From CAMCXE01 sp041179125 (lineage in GTDB: Bacteria; Pseudomonadota; Gammaproteobacteria; Pseudomonadales; Cellvibrionaceae), in assembly GCA_041179125.1 (NCBI GenBank), contig JBEGTZ010000306.1, positions 1 to 21,506 on the forward strand: DNA of 21,506 nt, in the 5' to 3' direction. The translations under genes were made by a program, and so were the position numbers. This document shows positions 1-10,400 of this stretch, piece after piece. The first letter of the stretch is position 1. Each line of letters begins with the position of its first letter. The notes under the pieces are model-generated. The model made no database searches. It saw only the letters and a program-made list of their open reading frames with translations, and was not told where the DNA came from.

Positions 1-2371
1 TGGGGTTTTTACCGTCATACGCCGGGTGCGCCATCAGGTTTTTAACTCGTGTTAATGCACCACTGGCCGCCGCAGCCTGCACGGACAACCATAAATTCAC
101 CACCAAAGGTTCGTGCTGCCAACGCTGATAAAAGTGTTGCAACATATTGCTTGCCTGGTTTTGCACCGATTCAAACGCGCTGTTTACCGCAATTTTTAAT
201 GCCGCAAGGCTATCGGTCATGTTGGATGCATTATTAAATTGAGCGGTAATTAATTCCGCATGGGCTGCATCATCCAGCAATGCAATATAACCCAGCGCCA
301 GATTTTTTAAACTGCGGTGGGCCACTGCTGCTGCGCTCGGGGAATAGGCGCCGCTGTCGCTTAAGCGCTGATACACCGCATTCCAATGTGGCAATAGGAT
401 TTCAGCCATAGTGCGGCGCAAAAATTCACGCGCATGGTGATTACCATCTATATCCATTGGGTTTTGCTGCTCGGCTAAATAAGCTTCGCTGGGCAAATCC
501 AACATTAACGCCACCATAGCAGGATCTAGGGTTTCATCTTTTAATAAATGCGCACAGGCATTAATAAAATTTTCATCCTGTGCTGGCATTTGGCCGCAGG
601 CTTGATTGTGTTTAATTTCATTAATTAATAAAACAGCATATTGCTGCATGGCATCCCAACGGTTAAAACCGTCTTCGTCGGTTAGTACAATGCACAATAA
701 ATCTTTTTTGCTGTACGGGTAATGCCATTTAACCGGGGCAGAAAACCCGCGCAATAATGAGGGAACAGGAAGTGCTGGCACTTGTTCAAAAATATAGGTT
801 TGTTCGCGCGCGGTTAATTCAATCACACCCCGCGTGGGGCTGCTGTTTTTAACCGCAGCACACACTAAAGGATACGCACCGTTTGGCCCTAACAATCCCA
901 TATCAATAGGAATTACAAACGGATGTTTTTCTTCCGCTGTTGCCTCTGGTGTGCTGGGGCAGCTTTGACGTGCCGTTAAATAATATTTTTGTTCGCAGGG
1001 CTCATAGCGCCCGCTAAATTCCACGGTTGGCGTGCCCGCTTGCTGGTACCAAAGCATAAATTGCGTAAAATCACGGCCTGAAACCTCAGCCATACACCGT
1101 ATAAAATCTTCGATAGTAGCGGCTTGTCCATCGTGGCGGGAGAAATATAAATCCGTGCCTTTACGAAATAAATCTTTACCTAAAAGGCTGTGTACCATGC
1201 GCACTACTTCAGCGCCTTTTTCGTACACCGTTAGCGTGTAAAAATTAGAAATTTCCATGTAAGAACTGGGGCGCACCGGGTGGGACATGGGGCCTGCGTC
1301 TTCGGCAAATTGCGCAGTGCGCAAAAGCGCTACCGATTCTACGCGTTTAACGGTTCGGCTTAACATATCCGCTGAAAATTCTTCATCGCGAAATACGGTA
1401 AAACCTTCTTTTAAACTTAATTGAAACCAATCACGACAGGTAACACGGTTGCCAGACCAGTTGTGAAAATATTCATGCGCCACAACGCCTTCTACGCGCG
1501 CAAAACCGGCATCAGTGGTGGTAGCAGGATGCGCCAGCACACACGAAGTATTAAATATATTTAGGCCCTTATTTTCCATGGCGCCCATATTAAAATCGTC
1601 CACAGCAACGATCATAAATATATCCAGGTCGTATTCCAGGCCATAAATTTCTTCATCCCAACGCATGGCGTTTTTCAGGCTCAACATGGCGTGGTCACAC
1701 TTGTTGACATCTTTTTCTTCAACAAATATTTTTAAAGCAACCCTGCGGCCTGATGCGGTGATAAAAAAATCTTCTACAACCGATAAGTCCCCCGCCACCA
1801 AGGCAAATAAATAAGCGGGTTTTTTAAATGGGTCTTGCCAGATGGCAAAATGCCGCCCTTCGGTTAATTCGCCCTGCTCTATTAAATTGCCATTGGAGAG
1901 TAAAACCGGGTAATTTTTTTTGTCTGCTTCAATGCGCGTGGTAAAACTACTCATGGCATCGGGGCGGTCTAAATAATAGGTTATTTTACGGAAACCTTCT
2001 GCCTCGCATTGGGTGCAATACATAGTTCTGGAACGATATAACCCTTCTAGCGCAGTGTTTTTGTGTGGTTCTATGCGCACGCAGGTAACAAGGGTAAAGC
2101 GTTCAGGTACATCAAAAATGCTGAGGTGTTCATCATCCAGGGTGTAGGCTGTAGGTGGTAATAAGTCACCATTGAGCGTAAGCGAAATTAAGCTTAATAA
2201 CTGGCCATGTAATTTTAACGGTACGGATGATGTATTGGTGCGTTCGAAGTTTAATTGCGCGGTGACTTCAGTGTAGTCTTCGTACAATTTAAAATTTAAT
2301 TCGGTGGTAATTATTTTAAAATCGGGGGCTTGGTACTCTTTTAAATACGTGGTGGTTCCAACGCTACTCAT
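1..2371 (-). CDS. pepN: Aminopeptidase N (M1 family), 3' end outside window
   Basis: This is a cytosolic zinc aminopeptidase that removes N-terminal residues from peptides. The sequence translates openly from ATG at 2371 to the left edge, giving 790 residues; family members are about 870-885, so roughly the last 90 are missing. GAMEN, the M1 exopeptidase motif, lies at residues 263-267. The zinc site HEYFH is at 299-303 (H299, H303, catalytic E300), and the third ligand E322 follows in SLKEG. These positions almost match E. coli PepN (261-265, 297-301, 320). The start is supported by GAGG eight bases upstream (2380-2383). The gene follows the YeaC-family gene after 18 bases, so the two are probably co-transcribed. 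Identification is firm. Confidence 0.96.
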   Translation of the reverse strand, partial: MSSVGTTTYLKEYQAPDFKIITTELNFKLYEDYTEVTAQLNFERTNTSSVPLKLHGQLLSLISLTLNGDLLPPTAYTLDDEHLSIFDVPERFTLVTCVRIEPHKNTALEGLYRSRTMYCTQCEAEGFRKITYYLDRPDAMSSFTTRIEADKKNYPVLLSNGNLIEQGELTEGRHFAIWQDPFKKPAYLFALVAGDLSVVEDFFITASGRRVALKIFVEEKDVNKCDHAMLSLKNAMRWDEEIYGLEYDLDIFMIVAVDDFNMGAMENKGLNIFNTSCVLAHPATTTDAGFARVEGVVAHEYFHNWSGNRVTCRDWFQLSLKEGFTVFRDEEFSADMLSRTVKRVESVALLRTAQFAEDAGPMSHPVRPSSYMEISNFYTLTVYEKGAEVVRMVHSLLGKDLFRKGTDLYFSRHDGQAATIEDFIRCMAEVSGRDFTQFMLWYQQAGTPTVEFSGRYEPCEQKYYLTARQSCPSTPEATAEEKHPFVIPIDMGLLGPNGAYPLVCAAVKNSSPTRGVIELTAREQTYIFEQVPALPVPSLLRGFSAPVKWHYPYSKKDLLCIVLTDEDGFNRWDAMQQYAVLLINEIKHNQACGQMPAQDENFINACAHLLKDETLDPAMVALMLDLPSEAYLAEQQNPMDIDGNHHAREFLRRTMAEILLPHWNAVYQRLSDSGAYSPSAAAVAHRSLKNLALGYIALLDDAAHAELITAQFNNASNMTDSLAALKIAVNSAFESVQNQASNMLQHFYQRWQHEPLVVNLWLSVQAAAASGALTRVKNLMAHPAYDGKNP

Positions 2372-2379
2372 GGTGGTGG

Positions 2380-2383
2380 CCTC
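2380..2383 (-). promoter_or_regulatory. Ribosome binding site of pepN
   Basis: GAGG on the minus strand lies eight bases before the ATG at 2371, within the 18-base gap to the upstream gene. It supports the chosen pepN start. Confidence 0.6.
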
Positions 2384-2389
2384 GGCTAA

Positions 2390-2644
2390 TTATTGCCATT
2401 TAATGGGTGTTTCGCGGGTGTGGATGTGGCTGTCATCCGCGCAGGGTTCTTTGGGCGGGATATAACCCACCCGTTCTTCCACGGCGACGTGCTGAGTTTC
2501 CCAGGCAATAATGGCCTGTAAACAGGTGGCGGTTTGTTCCGGTGTTAGGCGCTCACCATTAGGCCATTTGCGCAATTCAACGGCGGTTTTAAAACGCGTG
2601 TAAATATCAGCGTTCATTGCTTGGTTCATAGCATTTATATCCAT
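2390..2644 (-). CDS. yeaC: YeaC-family (DUF1315) small protein
   Basis: An 84-residue cytosolic protein. The N-terminal half has the pattern I recognise from the DUF1315/YeaC family: an AMNADIYTRFKTAVELRKWP-type helix, then G-x-x-LTPEQ, then CLQAIIAWE. The C-terminal part is polar and ends KWQ. There is no signal peptide or membrane segment. The molecular function of the family is unknown to me. It lies 18 bases upstream of pepN and 91 bases downstream of dcd. A plausible promoter sits just before it, so it may lead a two-gene unit with pepN. The ribosome binding site is weak (AGAGAAA). Family assignment is by eye. Confidence 0.82.
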   Translation of the reverse strand: MDINAMNQAMNADIYTRFKTAVELRKWPNGERLTPEQTATCLQAIIAWETQHVAVEERVGYIPPKEPCADDSHIHTRETPIKWQ

Positions 2645-2664
2645 AATAATTTCTCTGCCGATTA

Positions 2665-2692
2665 TTTATAGATAACGCGCTGTGCATCCCAA
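2665..2692 (-). promoter_or_regulatory. Candidate sigma70 promoter for yeaC-pepN
   Basis: On the minus strand TTGGGA (2687-2692) and TATAAA (2665-2670) are separated by 16 bases. They match the -35 consensus at 4 of 6 positions and the -10 consensus at 5 of 6. The predicted transcript would start near 2658, about 14 bases before the yeaC ATG. I see no terminator hairpin between dcd and this site, so read-through from dcd is also possible. This is a consensus match only. Confidence 0.35.
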
Positions 2693-2735
2693 TAGGAACA
2701 AAGCAAAACGCGGCTGAGTGATAACAATAAAAATT

Positions 2736-3305
2736 TTAGGTTTTCGGCAGTGTTACGCCCTTTTGCCCCTGATATTTTCCCGCGCGATCGCCATAAGACG
2801 TTTCACAAATTTCATCGCTTTCAAAAAATAACATCTGCGCCACACCTTCATGGGCGTATATTTTGGCAGGCAGCGGTGTGGTGTTGGAAAACTCCAAAGT
2901 GACATGACCTTCCCATTCTGGCTCCAGCGGCGTTACATTCACAATAATGCCGCAGCGTGCATAGGTGGATTTACCCAAACAAATAGTGAGTACACTGCGC
3001 GGAATACGGAAATATTCCACGGTGCGCGCCAGGGCAAATGAATTAGGTGGAATAATACACACGTCACTTTGAATATCCACAAAACTGCTTTCATCAAAGT
3101 GTTTTGGGTCTACCGTTACCGAATGCACATTAGTGAATATTTTAAATTCATTGGCGCAGCGCACGTCATAACCATAGCTTGATGTACCGTAGGAAATTAA
3201 TTTTTGCCCATCGGCATTAAAACGTACTTGTTGTGGTTCGAAGGGTTCGATCATGCCGTGTGTTTCTGCCATGCGGCGAATCCAGCGGTCGGATTTAATT
3301 GCCAT
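2736..3305 (-). CDS. dcd: dCTP deaminase
   Basis: This enzyme deaminates dCTP to dUTP, feeding dUMP and then dTTP synthesis in the cytosol. The 189-residue length fits the family (about 188-193). The conserved core reads KSTYARCGI (112-120), then TPLEPEWEG, then VTLEFSNTTPLP. Glu138 in the last block is the expected catalytic base, and S113 and R117 match the conserved Ser/Arg positions by alignment. SYGYDVR (43-49) is also typical. I see no monofunctional dUTPase block. The ATG at 3305 has AAGG seven bases upstream, overlapping the end of apbC, and only nine bases separate the two genes. Co-transcription with apbC is likely; an apbC-dcd pair is familiar from Pseudomonas-type genomes. Confidence 0.96.
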   Translation of the reverse strand: MAIKSDRWIRRMAETHGMIEPFEPQQVRFNADGQKLISYGTSSYGYDVRCANEFKIFTNVHSVTVDPKHFDESSFVDIQSDVCIIPPNSFALARTVEYFRIPRSVLTICLGKSTYARCGIIVNVTPLEPEWEGHVTLEFSNTTPLPAKIYAHEGVAQMLFFESDEICETSYGDRAGKYQGQKGVTLPKT

Positions 3306-3314
3306 GCTAAAACC

Positions 3315-4388
3315 TTAATCGTTAGTGATAATAATATTGGGTGAGGTGGTGCCATTTATTGCCTGCGCCCATAAACCTGCGGCTAATTGGCGGGCAATAC
3401 TGCGGTAAATTAAGCTTACACTGCTTGCGGGGTTGGCAATAAGCGATGGGCGGCCCGCGTCTGTTTGTATGCGAATATCCAGCTGCAAGGGTAATTGCCC
3501 CAACAGCGGTACGTGATAATCACGCGCTAATTCTACGCCGCCATTGCTGCCAAAAATGGCTTCTTGATGGCCGCACTGGCTGCAAATATGCAACGACATA
3601 TTTTCCACCACGCCCATCACCGGAATATTCACTTTGCGAAACATTTCGATGCCTTTTTTTGCATCCAATAACGCAATATCCTGCGGGGTGGTGACAATTA
3701 ATGCGCCGGAAACGGGAATGGTTTGCGCAAGCGTCAATTGAATATCGCCGGTGCCTGGCGGCATATCAATAATTAAATAATCAATATCATCCCAATGGGT
3801 ATTGCGCAGCAATTGTTGTAACGCGCCACTGACCATCGGCCCACGCCACACAACCGGGGTATCGTCGGTGAGCAAATTGCCCATGCTGATCATCCCAATG
3901 CCGTGAGCGGGGATGGGCAGCATGATATTTGGGCCGTGCCCCTGGGGCCGCACGCCACTCACGCCCAACATGTGCGCACCACTGGGGCCGTAAATATCGG
4001 CATCCAAAAAACCGACCTTCGCCCCCTCCGCCGCCAACGCCAACGCCAGGTTCACCGCCGTGGTGGATTTGCCCACCCCACCTTTGCCAGAGGCCACAGC
4101 CACAATGTTGCGTACACCGGGCACCGCATTTTGGCTGTTATTGGCGGTAACGCTGGGGGCTTGCCAGCTTAGCTCCAGCTGCACATTAAACGGTGCCAGC
4201 GCTTGCGCGAGGGTGTGTGCCAGCTCGGTGGCTATGCCATCTATGGGGTAGCCCAGTTGAATGTGTGCCTGTTGCTGGCCGCCTGCGGAAGTAATGCCCA
4301 CAAACGCATCCGCCGCCGTAAGGCCTTGCCCGTCAGGCAGCGGCAGCAGTGCCAACTGCGCAAGCACCGCATCGTTTAGAGAAACCAT
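3315..4388 (-). CDS. apbC: Iron-sulfur cluster carrier ATPase ApbC/Mrp
   Basis: A cytosolic P-loop ATPase of the Mrp/NBP35 family that binds a bridging [4Fe-4S] cluster and hands it to apoproteins. The N-terminal ~90 residues resemble an MIP18/DUF59-type domain. The deviant Walker A motif GKGGVGKST is at 101-109, LDADIYGPS at 128-136, the switch/Walker B region LIIDMPPGTGD at 205-215, and the cluster-binding CxxC is C269/C272. The length of 357 is normal. The ATG at 4388 is directly preceded by six T residues and has no Shine-Dalgarno sequence. A hairpin abuts it (see terminator entry), so expression control here is unclear. Nine bases separate it from dcd. In E. coli mrp lies next to the divergent metG; here the giant secreted-protein gene occupies that side. 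Confidence 0.95.
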   Translation of the reverse strand: MVSLNDAVLAQLALLPLPDGQGLTAADAFVGITSAGGQQQAHIQLGYPIDGIATELAHTLAQALAPFNVQLELSWQAPSVTANNSQNAVPGVRNIVAVASGKGGVGKSTTAVNLALALAAEGAKVGFLDADIYGPSGAHMLGVSGVRPQGHGPNIMLPIPAHGIGMISMGNLLTDDTPVVWRGPMVSGALQQLLRNTHWDDIDYLIIDMPPGTGDIQLTLAQTIPVSGALIVTTPQDIALLDAKKGIEMFRKVNIPVMGVVENMSLHICSQCGHQEAIFGSNGGVELARDYHVPLLGQLPLQLDIRIQTDAGRPSLIANPASSVSLIYRSIARQLAAGLWAQAINGTTSPNIIITND

Positions 4389-4414
4389 AAAAAATACCGC
4401 TGTAAAAGAGCGGC
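4389..4414 (-). terminator. Rho-independent terminator of the giant gene
   Basis: On the minus strand CCGCT (4409-4413) pairs with AGCGG (4397-4401) around a seven-base loop, and a G-U pair can extend the stem. It is followed by A and then six T residues (4389-4394). It lies 29 bases after the giant gene's stop and ends exactly at the apbC ATG. The stem is short, so strength is uncertain. A TACAAT box (4415-4420) just upstream could start apbC transcripts inside the hairpin, which would stop it from forming in them. No good -35 box is seen with it. Confidence 0.5.
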
Positions 4415-4442
4415 ATTGTACTTCAGGGATTAGGGAAAGAAG

Positions 4443-7400
4443 CTAAAAACCTACTGCCACGCGCAAACGCAGCGCATCCAGCTCGTTGGTGCCTTCGGTA
4501 TCGCGCATTTCTACCGTATTGTTTTTACCGGCCAGCAATGTGACATTCACAGCGGCCAACTCCGAACCTGCGGGCCGTGGGCTGGTGCTGGAATTGGTTG
4601 ATAAGGTGGACACACGGACTCCATTCACCCACAGGCTCATAGCGCGCGTGCCATTAGCGTTCGATACCACAACATAAAGTTTGCCTGCCCCACCCGTACC
4701 GCCATCGACGTTTTTCCACTGGAAACCCGCGCCTTCGTTGAGGTCTATACCGCCAGTTGAGAGCGCGGTGCAGCTTTTAGTACCGGTGCAATCCGCCGTG
4801 CTATTGGCCGAATAGCTAGCGCTAACCACCCCGCCGCCGGACGAAGAGCTGGAGCTTGAACTGCTGGAGTTCGATGAACTGCTGCTTGATGAACTGGAAG
4901 ACGAAGAGCGGCCCGACGAGCTGGAGCTTGATGAGCTACTACTGGAAGAACTGGAACTACTTGAACTTGAAGAGCTACTTGAATTTGAAGAGCTACTGGA
5001 ACTAGAGGAAGAGCTGGAGCTTGCAGACGTTGGTGCGGCACTGGCCACGCGCAAACGCAGGGCATCAAACTCTGAGGTGCCCTCCGTATCGCGGATCTCC
5101 ACCGTGTTGTTCTTGCCTGCCAATAAAGCTACTGTAACGGGGGCCAACTCGGAACCATTGGGCCTTGGGCTAGCGGTGGATGTGGTGGACACAGTGGCCT
5201 GGCGCACGCCGTTCACCCAAAGGCTCATGTTGCGGCTGCCATTGGTGGCTGCGGCTGTTATGTACAGCTTGGCGCTGCCGCCCACCCCTCCATCAATCGC
5301 CTTCCACTGGTAGCCTGCCCCCTCGTTAAGGTCGATACCGCCGGTTGCAATCACCGTACACGCTTTAGTGCCGATACAATTCGCCGTCGCGCTAGCCGGA
5401 TAAGTTGCCTCGACCACGCCTGCGCTACCGGAGCTAGAGCTAGAGCTAGAGCTAGAGCTGGATGAAGAGCTGCTTGAACTTGTGGACGAGCTACTCGACG
5501 AACTTGAGTTTGAGCTACTGCTGGATGAACTGCTGCTTGAACTGGAGGACGAAGTGCTCGACGAGCTGGAGCTTGAGCTACTGCTGGATGAGCTAGACGA
5601 ACTGGAGCTCGATGAAGAACTCGAACTGCTGGAACTAGAGCTTGAACTGCTTGAGCTAGAACCCGAGCCGCTATCCGCACTGATTACCCGCAAGCGCAGC
5701 GCATCCAACTCCGACGTACCCTCCGTATCACGGATCTCCACCGTGTTGTTTTTACCTGCCAATAAAATCGCCGTAACCGGCGCCAACTCAGAACCATTGG
5801 GCCTTGGGCTAGCGGTGGATGTGGTGGACCCAGTGGCCTGGCGCACGCCGGTCACCCCAAGGCGCATACTGCGGCTGCCGCGGGTCGCCGCTGCTGTTAT
5901 ATACAGCTTGGCACTGCCGCCCGCCCCACCGTCAACCGCCTTCCACTGGTAGCCTGCGCCCTCATTGAGATCGATACCACCGGTTGAAATCACGGTACAG
6001 GCCTTGGTGCCGATGCAATTTGCTGTGAGCGTGGCAGGATAACTTGCCGCCACCACACCCGCGCCGCCGGAGCTGGAACTAGACGACGAGCTACTGCTAG
6101 AAGCCCGCCCCGAAGAGCTGGTGCTACTTGACGAACTGGAACTGCTTGAGGAGCTAGAGCTACTCGAAGAACTGGAACTGCTTGAGGAGCTAGAGCTACT
6201 CGAAGAACTAGAGTTGCTCGAAGAGCTAGAAGTACTTCCAGCCGCTGCACAATTAGCGCCTTTATACACACGAATATTATCCAGCTGAACATCCAGCGCA
6301 CTGCGGCCTAAATTAAAAACAACTCGCGCAGTGTTATCCGTTTCCGCCGCAAAAAATGTTTTATTAAAATTTTGATACGCCGTGGTTAAATTAAACGTTT
6401 GCACACCACCGATTAAATCCCGGTAATCACTCGCACCGGAATCCACAACTAATTCAATCTGCCGTGCGCCTTCCGCTTTAGCAGCAAAACACGCGGTATA
6501 TTGTGTATTCGCCAGCATCTCCACTTCGTGTTGCAACTGAACTTGCCACATTTCGGTGGATGCAGAATTTAATTTAAAATTAGCTTCTCCATTCCAACTA
6601 ACAGAATCGCCAGATAACACACTCGCACCAAAATTTTGTTTTCCCGATAGAAAGCTGCCATCGGATTTAACAATATTGGCACCACTGGGTGTGGTTTGAC
6701 TTTCTTTCCCCGGCACACCACAAAAACGCCCCTGGTACACACCGATATTATCCAACTGCACATCAACATCGCTGCCACCTAATTGGATAGTGGCGCGGGC
6801 GGTTGCGTCGGTTATTGTTGCGGTAAAAATATAGCGCTGCCGATAGTACTGGGTGTCAAGGCCATCAGATCCGGTATAACTCATCACCTGCACATAATCA
6901 GGCGCGCCGCTGTCCACGTTTGCTTTAATTCCACGGAAATCATCGGCCTTAGCATCAAAACAAAAGGTATATTCAACCCCCTGCTCCAAAGCCACATCGT
7001 GCCACATTTGCACATCCCACGCATTGGCAGAAGCTTTATTAATCACGAATTTAGCTTCGCCATTCCAGGTTACAGAGGTATCCACTAAATTAGTTTTGAA
7101 TTTTTGAACACCGGTACTTAAGGTCCCATTGGAGGAAAGTAAATTAGGCGCCGACACGAAACAACCCACATTATCTACCGGGTCGCCCGCTTTGCTGCTG
7201 GGGCACTGTTCAACGTCATTAAATACACCATCTCCGTCATCATCTAATTCCGATTGCCCGCAGCCGGTCTCATCTACAGCCTCACCTTGCGGTGTGTAAG
7301 GGCATGCATCATCTAAATCACTGAATTTATCACTGTCATGATCCAACTGCCGAGGAGAGCAACCCTGCTCGTTAGAAATATCATTGATAGGTGTGAATGC

Positions 7401-10400
7401 ACATTCATCTATGCCATCAAACACAGAATCTTTGTCGGCATCCAGCGGGCAACCCTTATTATCGACAATCGCCTTTTCTGGTGTGTCCGCGCAAAGGTCG
7501 AGGCCATCAAAAATTTTGTCTTTATCAGAATCTATCGGGCAGCCCAGAATATCTACTTGCGCACCTTTGAGCGTGTTCTTACAAAAATCCCAAGCATCAT
7601 TTACACCATCGCCATCTACATCTGCAAAACAACCTAACGAATTAACAGGATCAGAAACAGGTGAACTAGCACACTGATCCACGTTATCCGCTACACCATC
7701 GGCATCCGAATCAGATGGTAAATCCCAGGACTGAATAAATAGAGCTACCTGATGCGCGCAATCATCAGTACAGGTTTCCGGTGAGTGGAGCGGCATACGC
7801 TTAGAAATATAACTTTCCAGTGCAAGCAAGCTGGTCTTAGCAAAAGCACCCGAAATACTCACCGGGCCTGTGGCTTTTTCACCGTGGCAAGCTACACATT
7901 GGTTTTGATAAATCTGCGCACCCGTTTGCCCCTGGGGCGAACCTCCTGCTGCGGGTATTTTTACAACGGTACGGTTGGCGTTGGCAGCGGCCATTATTTG
8001 GGCTATATCAAAAAGCGTATCACCCGAATAGACAAGTAATTGATCATCCGCATTGCGGAACCAACGCAAAACTGTGATGGTTTCACCACTGGATTTTAAG
8101 GTGGCTTCCAAATCATCGAGGTCATTCCGCGCAAAATTAAAATCGGCAAAAATAGGCAAGCGCAACTCACCGCCAATTAACCCTTCGCGCAGTATCAAGC
8201 GGTCTTTATGCTGAGGATTACCCGCATCAATGGGGTTATACACGGCAACAAAATCATTGCCATCACCGGGGCGCCAATAGTAATGATCGATGCCCGCGCC
8301 ACCCAACAGCATATCGGCACCTAAACCGCCTTCAAGCCTATCAGCATCATCGCCACCAAATAGATCATCAACTCCCTCACCCCCCAGTAAATTATCCCCA
8401 CCAAATTCGCCGCTAAGCACATCATTTCCCTGCTCCCCCATCAACGTATCGTCATCATTGCCACCCACCAAACGATCATTGCCTTGCCCGCCTAAAATCC
8501 TTTGAGCACTTACTTCCGAACCTATAACGGTGTCATTGCCGCCGAGGGTTTCAATGCGGGCAATACTTACAAATAGGGTCTGTAAAAAATTAAAATAATT
8601 ATCGCTGTCATCGCCATAAATAATATTCGTTCCAGGCCCGCCATCTATTAACTCAAGAGAACTAAACTGGCGGAGCCTAAATACATCGTTTGCGCTGCCC
8701 CCACTGAAAACATCATGGCCTAATAGGCTATCAAAACCATCGCCACCATTAATAATATCTACGCCGTTATCACCAACAATTTGATAAAACAGGTCATTAC
8801 CCACTCCACCATCCAGCACATCATTACCCGCACCACCCATCAAGGTATCATCCCCTTCGGAACCATTAACATGGTCATCATTGGCTCGGCCATAAAAAAT
8901 ATCTCGCAGGGGTGTTCCGGTAAATATATCGCTCAAATTGGTACCCAATACTGGTGTTGGGCTGTTTTTTACTTCAATAGTCACTGTGGCTGTAGCTGAA
9001 CCACCCTGCCCATCATCTGCGCGATAATCAAAACTGGCTAGCCCTACGTAATTAGGTTCAGGCAAAAAAACCGCTGTGCGCGTTAATTTATTTAAACTTA
9101 CGCGCCCATGCACGGCATTGTTGACGGCACCAATAGTGAGTTCATTCGTGTTGCTAAAAAAATCATTACTCAACATGTCACTCCAGGCTATGTTTAACGA
9201 CGGTACACTATTAGCAGAAAAACTATCTGCATTCGCAACAAGCGTGGAGTCAGCGTGAGCCTTAATCAAGCCAAATATTTTTCCGTACACATAACTAGAA
9301 ATATTTTCATTTCCATTATAAAACCCAAAAAAATGATACCGAACGGACTGTGTCTTACCATAATCCGGCACATTCCATCTGCCATTTTTAAGCGTGAAAA
9401 AATTTAAAATGGTGAGTCGATCACTTTCTGAATAACGAACAAAAAGATCTGGCCCATTCGTAGTCACTTCAATATCAGCCAAAGAGATGCCTTCGCCAAA
9501 ACGAATATCTCCACCATTGATTATTTCGGCTATTTCATTGAGCTCAGGAGAAACTAAAATGTCGCGACCATCACCTATCTTAAAAAGATAGTCGGCGTTG
9601 TAAAATCCAGCGACAATTACATCACTCCCTTGCCCTCCAGCAACCGAAATATACCTGCCTGCATCGATATAATCGTCGCCCGCTCCCGCGTTAACCTTCG
9701 CTCCACTACAGCCGCCGTCCCATATAAATTCATTGGCATCGCCACCTATAAAAAATCCCTCGCCTTTAGCGTTTACAGTCATTTCCGCAAAAGGCACATA
9801 GTTATCCAAAGACAAACCAAGCTGCACGAACAATTCATTTCGATAATTCCTACTCGAAAATTTGTTTTTTTCTTTTAGATATTCATCCGCCCAGTATTGG
9901 CACGAATCCCTATAGTTATTTTCATCGTCAGCGCGCTGCACGCGATAGTCATGCATGGCCTCCACGCCATTTAGGAGTGTTTTTACAGTTTCCGATTTAA
10001 AAATCAGCATACCCACATCACCGGTTGCGATATTTTTCCACTGTATAGCGTTATATGTTTCGCCCTTAAAATCCCAATCGTGTAAAAATTTTATATTTGT
10101 GATAGCCCCACCTAAAACAATCAAATCAGAGGGGCTAGGTTCGTTGAATTGATATAGCAAAATCTTGACCCCTGTTCCGCCCGCCACAAAACTAACCCGG
10201 CCTTTTTTACCCAATCGATAAACTAAATCGTCGCCCCCTCCTGGATGTACGGATATCTCGGCCCCTTCTGGGTTTAGCACTATTACATCCGTTAACTCCG
10301 TTCCAGATGCAATGCCTCCACCTTTTTTGACGATGAAATCTCCAGATGATTGATCAAAATTTATTTTATTAACAATCTCCTCAAAACTTAACTCAATGTC

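Larger units (their letters stand above)
4446..6068 (-). repeat. Three homologous C-terminal modules of the giant protein
   Basis: Approximately 6068-5683, 5426-5041 and 4838-4446 encode three copies of a ~125-residue beta-rich module. Shared blocks are ANCIGTKAC-like, GGIDLNEGAG(Y/F)QWK, SPRPxGSELA, LLAGKNNTVE and RDTEGTxE(L/F)DALRLRV. The VNGVR and DTEG...DALRL pattern suggests a carbohydrate-binding beta-sandwich of CBM6/CBM35 type, but I cannot assign a family. Each copy has a cysteine pair near its start, likely a disulfide. Copies 1 and 2 are much closer to each other than to copy 3, at both protein and DNA level, which implies a recent duplication. Confidence 0.85.

Noticed and set aside
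5482..5952. Plus-strand open frame rich in Leu, Glu and Asp
   Set aside because: It is the complement of polyserine linker 2 and C-terminal module 1, which are clearly coding on the minus strand; it has no independent motif.
4841..6238. Repetitive DNA that might suggest a CRISPR array or minisatellite
   Set aside because: There are no constant repeats with unique spacers; the pattern is explained by mixed serine codons in linkers and by duplicated protein modules.
7741..7770. Second haem site at the CTDDCAH segment after CVACH
   Set aside because: The cysteines are three residues apart (CxxxC) and followed by Ala-His, so it is not CxxCH; it matches the C-terminal helix region of small cytochromes.
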